14,484 nucleotides of DNA from an uncultured Paracoccaceae bacterium (GTDB lineage Bacteria; Pseudomonadota; Alphaproteobacteria; Rhodobacterales; Rhodobacteraceae), in assembly GCA_937907485.1 (NCBI GenBank), contig CALESR010000369.1, positions 1-14,484 on the forward strand, read 5' to 3'. Below are positions 6,790 through 14,054 of this stretch, in pieces. The position numbers were made by a program, and so were the translations under genes. The notes beneath the pieces are model-generated. The model had not been told where the DNA came from. It searched no databases and saw only the letters and a program-made list of their open reading frames with translations. The stretch's first letter is position 1. Each line of letters begins with the position of its first letter.

Positions 6790-7503
6790 TCAGGCGAGGC
6801 TCAGCGAGACCCGGCGGTTCTGCTTGCCCTTCTTCTCGATCTTGCCAAGGGTGACCCGGCCGATCTCGCCGGTGCGCGCGACATGGGTGCCGCCGCAGGG
6901 TTGCAGGTCGATCTGCTGCGTGGCCGAGCCGATGCGCACCAGCCGCACGCGACCCTGACCGACCGGCGGGCGAACCGACATGGTTTTCACCAGCCCCGGA
7001 TTGGCAGCGAGTTCGTCATCGGTAATCCACTGGTCGGTGACGGCGAAATCCTGCGCGATCAGGGCGTTGAGGGTGTCCTCGATCGCCTGCGGGTTTTCGG
7101 GCGGTTCGGGCATGTCGAAATCGAGCCGACCCTTGCCCGCGCCGATCGCCCCGCCCGAGACCGGCAATGGCAGCACCACCGACAACAGATGCAGCGCGGT
7201 GTGGATGCGCATGTGCAGGTGGCGACGCTCCCAGTCGAGGGTCAGGGTGACCGGCGCACCGGGCGGCGGCAGGGCGACGCCGGGTTCCGCGATCAGGGCG
7301 ATGTCGACCCCGTCCTTGACGGTGTCGAGGATTGCCAAGCGCCCGCCGGACCAGTCCAGCCAGCCGCTGTCACCGGGTTGGCCGCCGCCGGTGGGGTAAA
7401 AGATCGAGGCCGCGATCACCAGCCCGCCGGCCTCGGTGTGACGGGTGACGGTGGTGGCGGCGCTGCGCGCATAGGCGTCGGCGCGAAACAGGGCTTCGGT
7501 CAT
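6790..7503 (-). CDS. AlaX-type alanyl-tRNA editing protein
   Basis: Free-standing relative of the AlaRS editing domain, expected to hydrolyse serine or glycine mischarged onto tRNA-Ala in the cytoplasm. The zinc site is complete: HTALH at 101-105 (His101, His105) and CGGTH at 203-207 (Cys203, His207). The N-terminal AlaRS-like beta domain carries FYPTGGGQPGDSG at 35-47. The long KIEKKGKQNRR tail (221-231) matches the AlaRS editing-domain end. At 237 residues it is longer than minimal AlaX-S forms and lacks the aminoacylation and glycine-rich C-Ala domains, so it resembles AlaX-M. The start is supported by GAGG (complement of 7511-7514) seven bases upstream, and its ATG overlaps the MscS stop by four bases. 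It is the last gene of the minus-strand run and faces the DMT gene. Confidence 0.94.
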   Translation of the reverse strand: MTEALFRADAYARSAATTVTRHTEAGGLVIAASIFYPTGGGQPGDSGWLDWSGGRLAILDTVKDGVDIALIAEPGVALPPPGAPVTLTLDWERRHLHMRIHTALHLLSVVLPLPVSGGAIGAGKGRLDFDMPEPPENPQAIEDTLNALIAQDFAVTDQWITDDELAANPGLVKTMSVRPPVGQGRVRLVRIGSATQQIDLQPCGGTHVARTGEIGRVTLGKIEKKGKQNRRVSLSLA

Positions 7504-9956
7504 CTCGTGGCCTCGCGAAACTCGGGGTCGGTCTGGTCATGGCCCTCGGCGGCGGCGTCGGCGTCGCGGTCGGGCTGGGCGAGGGGCCTTGTTGCCGTCG
7601 GCTCAGGCGGCGGCGCGGCGGGGGGCCGGGTGGCCAGCGCCTCGGGGTTGAGGATGCGCACCTCGCGCTGGGCAAAGGGGATCTCGATGCCTTCGGCGGC
7701 AAAGCGCGCGGCGATCTGGTGGTTGATGTCCGAAGTCACCGCGACCTTGTAATTGACGTCGCGCAGGATGGCGCGGACCTCGAATTCCAGCGCATCGGCG
7801 CCAAAGCGCATGAAGAACACGCTGGGCTTTGGGTCCAGCACAACCAGCGGTTCGGCCTCGACGATCTCGCGCAGGATGGCCTCGACCCTTCGGGTGTCGG
7901 TGCCATAGGCGACACCAACCGGCACGATCACCCGGCCGGTCTTGCTGGTCTTGGTGAAGTTGGTGACCGCGCCGGAAATCAGGTCGGCGTTGGGCACGAT
8001 CACCTTCGACTGGTCGAAGGTCTTGATCATCGTCGAGCGCACGGAAATGCGCTCGATGGTGCCCGACGTGGTGCCGACCTGCACCCAGTCGCCCTCGGAC
8101 ACCGGGCGCTCGATCAGCAGGATGATACCCGAGACAAAGTTCGACACGATGTTTTGCAGGCCAAAGCCGATGCCGACCGACAGCGCACCGGCGACGATGG
8201 CAAGGCCGCTCAGGTCGATCCCGGCCACCGAAAAGGCCGCCAGCGTCGCAGCGGTGATGCCGACATAGCCGACGCCCGAAACCACGGCGTTCTGCGCGCC
8301 CTTCTCCATCGTGGTCTTTGGCAGCACCGACGAACCCAGCGCGCCCTGCAGCGCGCGGGTGACGACATAGCCGATGCCGAAGACGACGATGAACCACAGG
8401 ATCGTGGTGGGGGACAGTCGCGAACCGCCGACGAGGAAACCCTCGTTGAAGCGGGTGTAGAGCTCCAGCAGGTCGGTGTCGCGTGCGCCCCAGATCAGTG
8501 TCAGCGGCGGCAGTGCCACCGCCGACAGCACCAGTCCGGCCAGCGCCGGGACGAGGCCGCGGGCGCTGCGGTCGTCCTCGCCGACGATGGCGGTGTAGAT
8601 CGCGGTAATCAGCCGGTGCAGCACCATCACCAGCCCGATCAACGCCAGCGAGGAGATCGCCGGAAACACCAGATGCTGCGCGGCGGCCATGTATCCGACG
8701 GCGCCCAGCACCGGCGCCAGCACCCCCAGCAGCATCAGAACCCGGCAGCCGAGGAACAGCATGCGGTCAAAGAAGGGCGCGGTATCGACATCGACGCCTT
8801 CGACCTCGGCCCGCCGCGGCTGGTGGCGTCGCAAGACGCGGGCAAAGCGCACCAGCGTCAGCCCGGCCAGCACCACCAGCGGGAACAGCAGCAGCGCATG
8901 GGCCGACTGCAACTGCCGCTGCGGGCCGATCACCGGCTCATAGGCCTGCGCGATGCCGGCAAACACCGCGAACAGCAGCACAAGGCTGCGCGCACGGCGG
9001 CGGTCGGCAGCGTTCAGGTTGATCGACAATTGCGGATCGTCGATGAAGGGAAACAGGTGCAACGACAGCCAGCGCGCGCCAAAGATCGTCATGCCTGCGG
9101 TCAGCGTCACCTCGGTCAGGGTGTCGATCATCGGGCCGGTCATCTGGCTGAGCTGCAGGGCCGTGCCCAGCAGCAACAGCCCGACAAACGGCACCACCAG
9201 TTGCGACAGCGAGACGAAGAAGGCCGCGACAACCCTTCCGCGCAGGATCGCCGTGCTTTGCAGCAGGCGGGCGGTCAGTTGCTCCATCCAGCGGCGGCCG
9301 CGCAGCAGCAAGAGCCCGGCCAGCGCCAGCGCCCCCAGCGTGATCGGCAGGTCGTTGACCATCTGGCGGCGGCGACCGACGTCGGCCCAGGCGTCCTCGA
9401 TCTCGAAACGCACGGTCAGCCAGGTGTTCAGCAGGGCGCCAAAGCCGTCCAGCCAGTTGGCCGGGTTCAGCGGCGTCGGCCCCAGTGCCATCAGCGCGTT
9501 GGCCTGCCGCGTGCGCAACTCGCGGTCGATGGACCGGATGATGGCATCGGCGCGGGCATAGGCCTCGTCAGCGGCGCGCAGCGGGGCTTCGCGTTCGGCC
9601 AGTTGCGCGGACAGTTCGGCGCGGCGCTCGGCGATTTCGGCCGGTTCGGTGGCGCCTTCGGCCGGGGCCGGGCCCAGCGCGGCGATCTGCTCGCGCAGGC
9701 CCTCGGACCGGGCGCGCAACTGCGTCTGCGCGGCGGCGAATTGGGCACGGGCCGCGACGAGTTCGACGCGCACCGCGTTGAGCGTATCCTCCCGCGTGCG
9801 CGGGTTCTCGACCCGCGATTCGGCGAACCCGGCGCGGGTGTCCCACGCGGCATAGTCGATCGCCAGCGCCTCGCCGTTTTGCGCCTGCACCGGGGTCAGG
9901 GCCAGCAACAGCGTCAGCAGCAGCGCCGTCAGAACCGTATGGGGCGTGCGGCGCAT
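7500..9956 (-). CDS. Large MscS-family mechanosensitive channel with extracytoplasmic N-terminal domain
   Basis: A stretch-activated channel that releases solutes on hypo-osmotic shock; inner membrane. The 818 residues are far more than the roughly 290 of minimal MscS. Order: signal peptide (1-25, cleavage after VQA), a coiled-coil-prone periplasmic region (about 30-160, rich in Ala, Glu and Arg, of DUF3772 type), about ten hydrophobic segments (from about 203 to 580), then the MscS core at about 583-770. The core shows the pore helix SVGIGFGLQNIVSNFVSG (593-610), the beta domain ERPVSEGDWVQVG (616-628), VPNADLISGAVTNFT (654-668) and the alpha/beta part ending FAQREVRI. Residues 770-818 form a Pro/Ala/Asp-rich tail, probably disordered. 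It follows cysK by nine bases with no close Shine-Dalgarno and overlaps the AlaX gene by four, so coupling in both directions is likely. Confidence 0.94.
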   Translation of the reverse strand: MRRTPHTVLTALLLTLLLALTPVQAQNGEALAIDYAAWDTRAGFAESRVENPRTREDTLNAVRVELVAARAQFAAAQTQLRARSEGLREQIAALGPAPAEGATEPAEIAERRAELSAQLAEREAPLRAADEAYARADAIIRSIDRELRTRQANALMALGPTPLNPANWLDGFGALLNTWLTVRFEIEDAWADVGRRRQMVNDLPITLGALALAGLLLLRGRRWMEQLTARLLQSTAILRGRVVAAFFVSLSQLVVPFVGLLLLGTALQLSQMTGPMIDTLTEVTLTAGMTIFGARWLSLHLFPFIDDPQLSINLNAADRRRARSLVLLFAVFAGIAQAYEPVIGPQRQLQSAHALLLFPLVVLAGLTLVRFARVLRRHQPRRAEVEGVDVDTAPFFDRMLFLGCRVLMLLGVLAPVLGAVGYMAAAQHLVFPAISSLALIGLVMVLHRLITAIYTAIVGEDDRSARGLVPALAGLVLSAVALPPLTLIWGARDTDLLELYTRFNEGFLVGGSRLSPTTILWFIVVFGIGYVVTRALQGALGSSVLPKTTMEKGAQNAVVSGVGYVGITAATLAAFSVAGIDLSGLAIVAGALSVGIGFGLQNIVSNFVSGIILLIERPVSEGDWVQVGTTSGTIERISVRSTMIKTFDQSKVIVPNADLISGAVTNFTKTSKTGRVIVPVGVAYGTDTRRVEAILREIVEAEPLVVLDPKPSVFFMRFGADALEFEVRAILRDVNYKVAVTSDINHQIAARFAAEGIEIPFAQREVRILNPEALATRPPAAPPPEPTATRPLAQPDRDADAAAEGHDQTDPEFREATR

Positions 9957-9965
9957 GGCGGCGGC

Positions 9966-10994
9966 TCAGTCCTGCCGCATGTCGGGCAGGCTGCGCGCGG
10001 CTTTCGCCATCCAGCCGGGCACCGGCAGGTTTTTCGTGCGCAGGAACTCGGGGTTGAACAGCTTGGACTGATACCGCGTGCCATAATCGCACAGAATGGT
10101 GACGATGGTATGCCCCGGGCCCATCGCCTGCGCCATGCGGATCGCCCCTGCGACGTTGACGCCGGAGGATCCGCCAAGGCACAGCCCCTCGTGTTCCAGC
10201 AGGTCAAAGACCACCGGCAGCGCCTCGGCATCGGGGATGTTGAACGACATGTCGGGGGTAAAGCCTTCGAGGTTGGCGGTGATGCGGCCTTGCCCGATGC
10301 CTTCGGTGATCGAGCCGCCCTGCGCCTTCAACTCGCCGGTGGTGTAAAACGCATGCAGCGCCGCGCCGTCCGGGTCGGCCAGCGCGATCTTGACGCCCTT
10401 GGGCTGCAAGGCCATGCCGACACCGGCCAATGTGCCACCACTGCCCACGGCGCAGACGAACCCGTCCACCTTGTCGCCGGTCTGCGCCCAGATTTCCGGG
10501 CCGGTGGTTTCGATATGCGCCTGCCGGTTGGCCACATTGTCGAACTGGTTGGCCCAGATTGCGCCCTTGGGTTCGGTCTTGGCCAGCGCTTCGGCCAGAC
10601 GGCCGGAATAGCGGACATAGTTGTTGGGGTTCTTGTAGGGCGCGGCCGGAACCTCGACCAGTTCAGCCCCCGCCAGCCGAAGCATGTCCTTCTTTTCCTG
10701 GCTCTGGGTGTCCGGGATCACGATGACCGTGCGAAAGCCCATGCTGGCGCCGACCAGCGCCAGCCCGATGCCGGTGTTGCCCGCCGTGCCCTCGACAATT
10801 GTGCCGCCCGGCTTCAGCGCCCCGCGCGCCACCGCGTCGCGGATGATGAACAGCGCGGCGCGGTCCTTGACCGACTGGCCAGGGTTCAGGAACTCGGCCT
10901 TGCCGAGGATCTCGCAGCCGGTCATCTCGCTGGCCTTGCGCAGGCGGATGAGGGGCGTGTTGCCGATCGCTTCGGCCAGGGTGCGGCGGATCAT
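9966..10994 (-). CDS. cysK: Cysteine synthase A-like PLP enzyme
   Basis: Fold-type II PLP enzyme expected to make L-cysteine from O-acetyl-L-serine and sulfide. NPGQSVKDRAA (37-47) carries the Schiff-base Lys43; EGTAGNTGIGLA (68-79) is the substrate/cofactor loop; GSGGT at 184-188 binds the PLP phosphate; GGSSGVN at 274-280 is the conserved C-terminal serine site. At 342 residues it is about 20-30 longer than typical CysK, with a C-terminal extension (about 302-342, CDYGTRYQSKLF). The loop reads TAGNTG where classical CysK has TSGNTG, so a related activity such as cysteine desulfhydrase or a CBS-like reaction is possible. Start: ATG at 10994, seven bases after GAAAGGA; a GTG one codon upstream fits the spacing less well. 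It follows the membrane-protein gene by 26 bases and precedes mscS by nine. Confidence 0.9.
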   Translation of the reverse strand: MIRRTLAEAIGNTPLIRLRKASEMTGCEILGKAEFLNPGQSVKDRAALFIIRDAVARGALKPGGTIVEGTAGNTGIGLALVGASMGFRTVIVIPDTQSQEKKDMLRLAGAELVEVPAAPYKNPNNYVRYSGRLAEALAKTEPKGAIWANQFDNVANRQAHIETTGPEIWAQTGDKVDGFVCAVGSGGTLAGVGMALQPKGVKIALADPDGAALHAFYTTGELKAQGGSITEGIGQGRITANLEGFTPDMSFNIPDAEALPVVFDLLEHEGLCLGGSSGVNVAGAIRMAQAMGPGHTIVTILCDYGTRYQSKLFNPEFLRTKNLPVPGWMAKAARSLPDMRQD

Positions 10995-11001
10995 CACAGG
11001 G

Positions 11002-11008
11002 TCCTTTC
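11002..11008 (-). promoter_or_regulatory. Ribosome binding site setting the cysK start
   Basis: On the minus strand this reads GAAAGGA, seven bases before ATG at 10994. It favours that ATG over the GTG at 10997 and over the longer open frame that continues into the upstream membrane-protein gene. Confidence 0.7.
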
Positions 11009-11020
11009 GCGGGTCAGGGG

Positions 11021-11440
11021 TCAGCGCAACAGGCCGCGCTGGTTCAACCGCCGGGCATAAAGCCATCCGGCCAGCGGCACCAGCACCAGAAGCGCCAGCA
11101 GCGCGGGCAACGGCACAAAGATCACGGGCGGCGCGCCCATCAGCAGCCCGACCGCCAGCGCGCCAAAGCTGGCGGCGGCGGCAAAGAACAGCAGCACGGC
11201 GGCATTGTCGCGAATCATCAGGAAAAAGGCCGCGCCCAGTCCCAGCCAGACCCCCAGCGCCCAGACGACCCGCAGCCACAGCGCATCGAGCGGCAGCGAC
11301 GCCATCAGCACCGGCCAGCCGGGCGCGCCCAGATCAAAGCGGGTGATGGCGTAATCGGCGGCCAGCAGCCCCTGCCAGACCAGCAGCAGCAGCGAGACGG
11401 GCAGGGCAAGGGGCGGGGCGGGGGGCAGACTGCGGGCCAT
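11021..11440 (-). CDS. Small integral membrane protein of unknown function
   Basis: I do not recognise a family. The 139-residue protein has four likely transmembrane segments at about 12-30, 56-77, 79-102 and 105-129, a short Pro-rich N-terminus and a basic C-terminus (YARRLNQRG) that should be cytoplasmic. There are no cysteines and no catalytic motif. The ATG at 11440 is preferred over a TTG at 11467 that would add nine residues; neither has a strong Shine-Dalgarno. It lies between the HNH gene (81-base gap) and cysK (26-base gap), so it is more likely to share a transcript with cysK than with the HNH gene. Confidence 0.75.
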   Translation of the reverse strand: MARSLPPAPPLALPVSLLLLVWQGLLAADYAITRFDLGAPGWPVLMASLPLDALWLRVVWALGVWLGLGAAFFLMIRDNAAVLLFFAAAASFGALAVGLLMGAPPVIFVPLPALLALLVLVPLAGWLYARRLNQRGLLR

Positions 11441-11521
11441 GTTCGTTTTTCCCAAGGTTTGCCCCAAAGTGGCGCGCGGCGGGGGCCATGTCCAGCCCTG
11501 CCGGTCATTCGCCGCGCGTCC

Positions 11522-12433
11522 TCACCACGGCGTCGCGCCGTCAAAGGGCATTTGACCGAACACGGTTTCGCGATGCCAGCGCAGATTGTCCGGGTGCGGC
11601 CAGTCGCGTTCGGCGGCGGGCAGACACAGCTTGCCGCTGGGGTGGATCAGCCGGTCAATGACATCGGCGGGCACCTTGTTGCGCGAAACCAGAATCGAGC
11701 CCTCATCCGCCACCGAGATCAACCCGCGGTCGAACATCCAGTGCAGCGTGCCCGACAGCGCCAGCCCATTGCGCAGACTGTCGCTGCCCTGCTGGCTGAC
11801 GGGCCGGATATGGGCGGCGTTCACCTCGGGTCGCCCGCCGCCATTGCGCAGGCGCAGGCCCGATATGGCGCAGCGATAGTCATAGGCCGCGCGCACCTTG
11901 CGACGAAAGGCGATGTCGCGGTAAGGGCGGCTGACCAGCCGCTCGATCACCGGACGTTCAAAGGGCAGCGTCGCATCGGCGGCGGCGTCAAGGTCATAGC
12001 GGCGCGCCTCCTGCGCCTCCAGATCGACGGGCAATCCGCGCCGGACGATGGCGGCGAACTCGGCCTCGGGCAGTCGTCGCACCGCCAGCTGCACCGCGCC
12101 GCCGCTGCGCGGCGCCCCATCAGGTGCGGCCAAAGCCGATTCCAGCGGTCGACCGTGCAGCAGCCGCGGCACTTCGGTGTCAAAGTCGAGATAACTGCCC
12201 GGCGCGATCAGCCCCAGATACCGATCCGGCACACCCGGCTTGGCAATGATCTGCTGCAGCCGTGCCGTGGCGAAATAGCCCCGCGGTCCGGCCTTGACGG
12301 GCTCGTAATAGACCACCCAGTCGCCCAGGGCCTCCGTCATCGCCTTCAGATAGGCTTTCGGGAAGTCATAGACCCGGTCCGGTTGATCGTCATAAATCGA
12401 CCCGGCCTTGTGCAGAAGAACCAGCTTGACCAT
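11522..12433 (-). CDS. HNH endonuclease with extra N-terminal domain, possible modification-dependent nuclease
   Basis: A 303-residue two-part protein. Residues 170-242 are an HNH nuclease of HNH_2 type: FRRKVRAAYDYRCAISG (176-192), VNAAHIRPVSQQGSDSLRNG (204-223) and LHWMFDRGLISV (230-241), with candidate catalytic residues His208, Asn222 and His231. Residues 1-90 form a separate domain with IYDDQPDRVYDFPKAYL (13-29), GDWVVYYEP (37-45), RGYFATARLQQI (51-62) and APGSYLDFDTEVPR (77-90). This resembles the N-terminal modules of EVE/PUA-like-HNH enzymes that read modified cytosines and cut the DNA (type IV-like restriction). That assignment is from memory of the pattern and is an inference. A linker of about 80 residues joins the parts. 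ATG at 12433 has no Shine-Dalgarno. No methyltransferase or integrase is adjacent. Confidence 0.85.
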   Translation of the reverse strand: MVKLVLLHKAGSIYDDQPDRVYDFPKAYLKAMTEALGDWVVYYEPVKAGPRGYFATARLQQIIAKPGVPDRYLGLIAPGSYLDFDTEVPRLLHGRPLESALAAPDGAPRSGGAVQLAVRRLPEAEFAAIVRRGLPVDLEAQEARRYDLDAAADATLPFERPVIERLVSRPYRDIAFRRKVRAAYDYRCAISGLRLRNGGGRPEVNAAHIRPVSQQGSDSLRNGLALSGTLHWMFDRGLISVADEGSILVSRNKVPADVIDRLIHPSGKLCLPAAERDWPHPDNLRWHRETVFGQMPFDGATPW

Positions 12434-12478
12434 GCCGCATCGGACCAGGTCAGCGCGCCAAAGGCAAGCGCTGCCTGA

Positions 12479-12853
12479 CTAGCGCGCGGCGAGGCGAAAA
12501 TCCGCAGTCGCGGTCAGCCGTGCGGCCAGCGCCGTGGGCACGCCCCGGGTTATCATCCGGCGAAACACCGTGTCGGCGGTGCTGCGCGCGGCGACGCCGG
12601 GCGGCAGCGGGGCTGCGGTCGCTTGGCGCAGCGACGCCATCTGCTCGGCCAGCGGGCGCTCATCGCGGGCGCTGACGCCGGGGCACCCCTCGGTCAAGCC
12701 CGCATGCGCCGGGGTCCCGGCCCGCGCCATGTCCACGGCGGCGGCGGCCAGCAGACGGCATTCCCCGCCCAGCCGGTCAGGCAACGCTGCAGGCTGTGGC
12801 GCCGAGGGCGCACAGGCGGCAAGGAACAGGGTGAACAGCAGGGCGTGACGCAT
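12479..12853 (-). CDS. Small putative lipoprotein of unknown function
   Basis: A 124-residue product with a lipoprotein signal: hydrophobic ALLFTLFLAAC, with lipobox LAAC and the lipidated cysteine at 14, followed by a Ser/Pro/Ala linker. The mature part has two more cysteines (32 and 57), a candidate disulfide, and ends FRRMITRGVPTALAARLTATADFRLAAR-like helix (pieces at 97-124). I recognise no domain. The ATG at 12853 lacks a Shine-Dalgarno. A weak promoter-like pair upstream would place transcription start almost at the ATG, so a leaderless message is possible. The HNH gene follows after 45 bases; a 5-bp hairpin (12462-12476) lies in that gap. Confidence 0.72.
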   Translation of the reverse strand: MRHALLFTLFLAACAPSAPQPAALPDRLGGECRLLAAAAVDMARAGTPAHAGLTEGCPGVSARDERPLAEQMASLRQATAAPLPPGVAARSTADTVFRRMITRGVPTALAARLTATADFRLAAR

Positions 12854-12862
12854 GGTGAACCG

Positions 12863-12889
12863 TTTAGGCGGCAGGGATCCGCCTGTAAA
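12863..12889 (-). promoter_or_regulatory. Interrupted inverted repeat overlapping a weak promoter-like pair for the lipoprotein gene
   Basis: TTTAGGCGG (12863-12871) faces CCGCCTGTAAA (12879-12889), complementary apart from a two-base bulge. On the minus strand TTTACA (12884-12889) resembles a -35 box, and 17 bases on TAAACG (12861-12866) is a poor -10. A regulator binding here could control the lipoprotein gene. The call rests on eye inspection only. Confidence 0.25.
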
Positions 12890-12914
12890 CCGCCAGTCAC
12901 GCGGGCGTCACTTG

Positions 12915-12943
12915 AGCGGGGCCCCGCTTCGCGCCACCGTGGC
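12915..12943. promoter_or_regulatory. Two adjacent palindromes in the divergent spacer
   Basis: AGCGGGGCCCCGCT (12915-12928) is a perfect 14-base palindrome and GCCACCGTGGC (12933-12943) is an 11-base palindrome around a central C. They lie in the spacer between the minus-strand lipoprotein gene and the plus-strand gene at 12964. They could be operator sites or RNA hairpins in the leader of the plus-strand gene; GC-rich DNA makes such palindromes common. Confidence 0.3.
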
Positions 12944-12963
12944 ACCCAAAGATCGGAGGGTTC

Positions 12964-13242
12964 ATGCGCGCAGGATGGACGATCGCAGCGGGTTTGATCG
13001 CCCTGGGTCTCGCGCCGATGATTGGGCGTGAGTTGGCCTTGCGCATCGCGGACTGGGCGGGCTGCAACCTCTTTCGCGGCCCAAACTCTTGCGTGATCGC
13101 CGGGGTCGATTGGGGCGGCGCGCTGCGCGCGCTGTTCGAGGGGGGCTGGTGGTGGTTCCTGACCGCACCCATGGCGCTGGCCGGGGCGTTGCTGGCTGGT
13201 GCGATGGCGCTGACCGCGCTCTGGCGACTGGGGCAACGCTAG
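12964..13242 (+). CDS. Small two-helix membrane protein upstream of hisF
   Basis: A 92-residue protein with hydrophobic segments at about 5-22 and 64-86. The loop between them, probably periplasmic, holds Cys34 and Cys43 (AGCNLF, PNSCVI), a candidate disulfide, and the second helix begins with GGWWWFL (60-66). I recognise no family. The start is fixed by GGAGGG at 12955-12960, three to four bases before the ATG. It ends 50 bases before hisF in the same direction and may be cotranscribed, but nothing in it suggests a role in histidine synthesis. Confidence 0.75.
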   Translation: MRAGWTIAAGLIALGLAPMIGRELALRIADWAGCNLFRGPNSCVIAGVDWGGALRALFEGGWWWFLTAPMALAGALLAGAMALTALWRLGQR

Positions 13243-13292
13243 GCCTTTCGCCCGCGCCCGTCCGGCGCTAGGAAGCGTCAAGGAGCGCCGCC

Positions 13293-14054
13293 ATGCTGAA
13301 AACCCGCATCATCCCCTGCCTCGACGTCGCCGATGGCCGCGTGGTCAAAGGCGTCAACTTTGTCAACCTGATCGACGCCGGCGACCCGGTCGAGGCCGCC
13401 AAGGCCTATGATGCCGCCGGGGCGGACGAACTGACCTTTCTCGACATCCACGCCACCCACGAAAACCGCGGCACGATGTTCGATCTGGTAAGGCGCACGG
13501 CGGAACAATGCTTCATGCCGCTGACCGTCGGCGGCGGGGTGCGCACGCATCACGACGTGCGCGCCCTCTTGCTGGCGGGGGCTGACAAGGTCTCGTTCAA
13601 CTCGGCCGCGGTGGCCGATCCGAACGTCGTGGCCGAGGCGGCGGACCGTTTCGGCTCGCAATGCATCGTCGTCGCCATCGACGCCAAGACCGTGGCACCG
13701 GGCCGGTGGGAAATCTTTACCCACGGCGGGCGCAAATCGACCGGCATCGACGCGGTCGAGTTCGCCCGCACCGTGGCGGCCAAGGGGGCGGGCGAGATCC
13801 TGCTGACCTCGATGGACCGCGACGGCACCAAGGCGGGCTTCAACCTGCCGCTGACGCGGGCAATTGCCGATGCGGTGCCCGTGCCGGTGATCGCCTCAGG
13901 CGGGGTGGGCACGCTGGAGCATCTGGTCGAAGGGGTGACCGAGGGCCATGCCTCGGCCGTGCTGGCCGCGTCGATCTTCCACTTCGGCACCTACACCATC
14001 GGCCAGGCCAAGGCCCATATGGCCGCTGCCGGCATCCCCGTGAGGCTGACATGA
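13293..14054 (+). CDS. hisF: Imidazole glycerol phosphate synthase cyclase subunit HisF
   Basis: Cyclase half of the HisH-HisF enzyme: uses ammonia from HisH to turn PRFAR into imidazole glycerol phosphate and AICAR, linking histidine and purine synthesis. The 253 residues form the expected TIM barrel: RIIPCLDVADGRVVKGVNF (5-23) with catalytic Asp11, LTFLDIHA (47-54), PLTVGGGVR (76-84), GADKVSFNSAA (96-106), VAIDAK (127-132) with catalytic Asp130, LLTSMDRDGTKAGF (170-183) and VIASGGVGT (199-207). The start is set by AGGAG at 13281-13285, seven bases upstream. Its stop overlaps the hisE start (ATGA). Its partners hisH and hisA are not in the window. Confidence 0.98.
   Translation: MLKTRIIPCLDVADGRVVKGVNFVNLIDAGDPVEAAKAYDAAGADELTFLDIHATHENRGTMFDLVRRTAEQCFMPLTVGGGVRTHHDVRALLLAGADKVSFNSAAVADPNVVAEAADRFGSQCIVVAIDAKTVAPGRWEIFTHGGRKSTGIDAVEFARTVAAKGAGEILLTSMDRDGTKAGFNLPLTRAIADAVPVPVIASGGVGTLEHLVEGVTEGHASAVLAASIFHFGTYTIGQAKAHMAAAGIPVRLT

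Noticed and set aside
7539..11060. Very long open frame (about 1170 codons) on the plus strand opposite mscS and cysK
   Set aside because: It is the antisense shadow of GC-rich coding genes: composition is Arg/Gln/His/Gly-rich low-complexity, it spans two well-supported minus-strand genes, and it has no domain or ribosome binding site.
9966..11279. Longer cysK reading frame with about 95 extra N-terminal residues
   Set aside because: The extension overlaps the membrane-protein gene out of frame and is Arg/Ala/Gly-rich with no family match; a Shine-Dalgarno and the family N-terminus support ATG at 10994.
12462..12476. 5-bp hairpin (AGGCA/TGCCT) between the lipoprotein and HNH genes as a terminator
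   Set aside because: The stem is too short and there is no adequate T-run on the minus strand.
13661..14050. N-terminal extension of hisE through hisF
   Set aside because: HisE is about 105 residues and starts at the ATGA overlap; the upstream part is hisF read out of frame.
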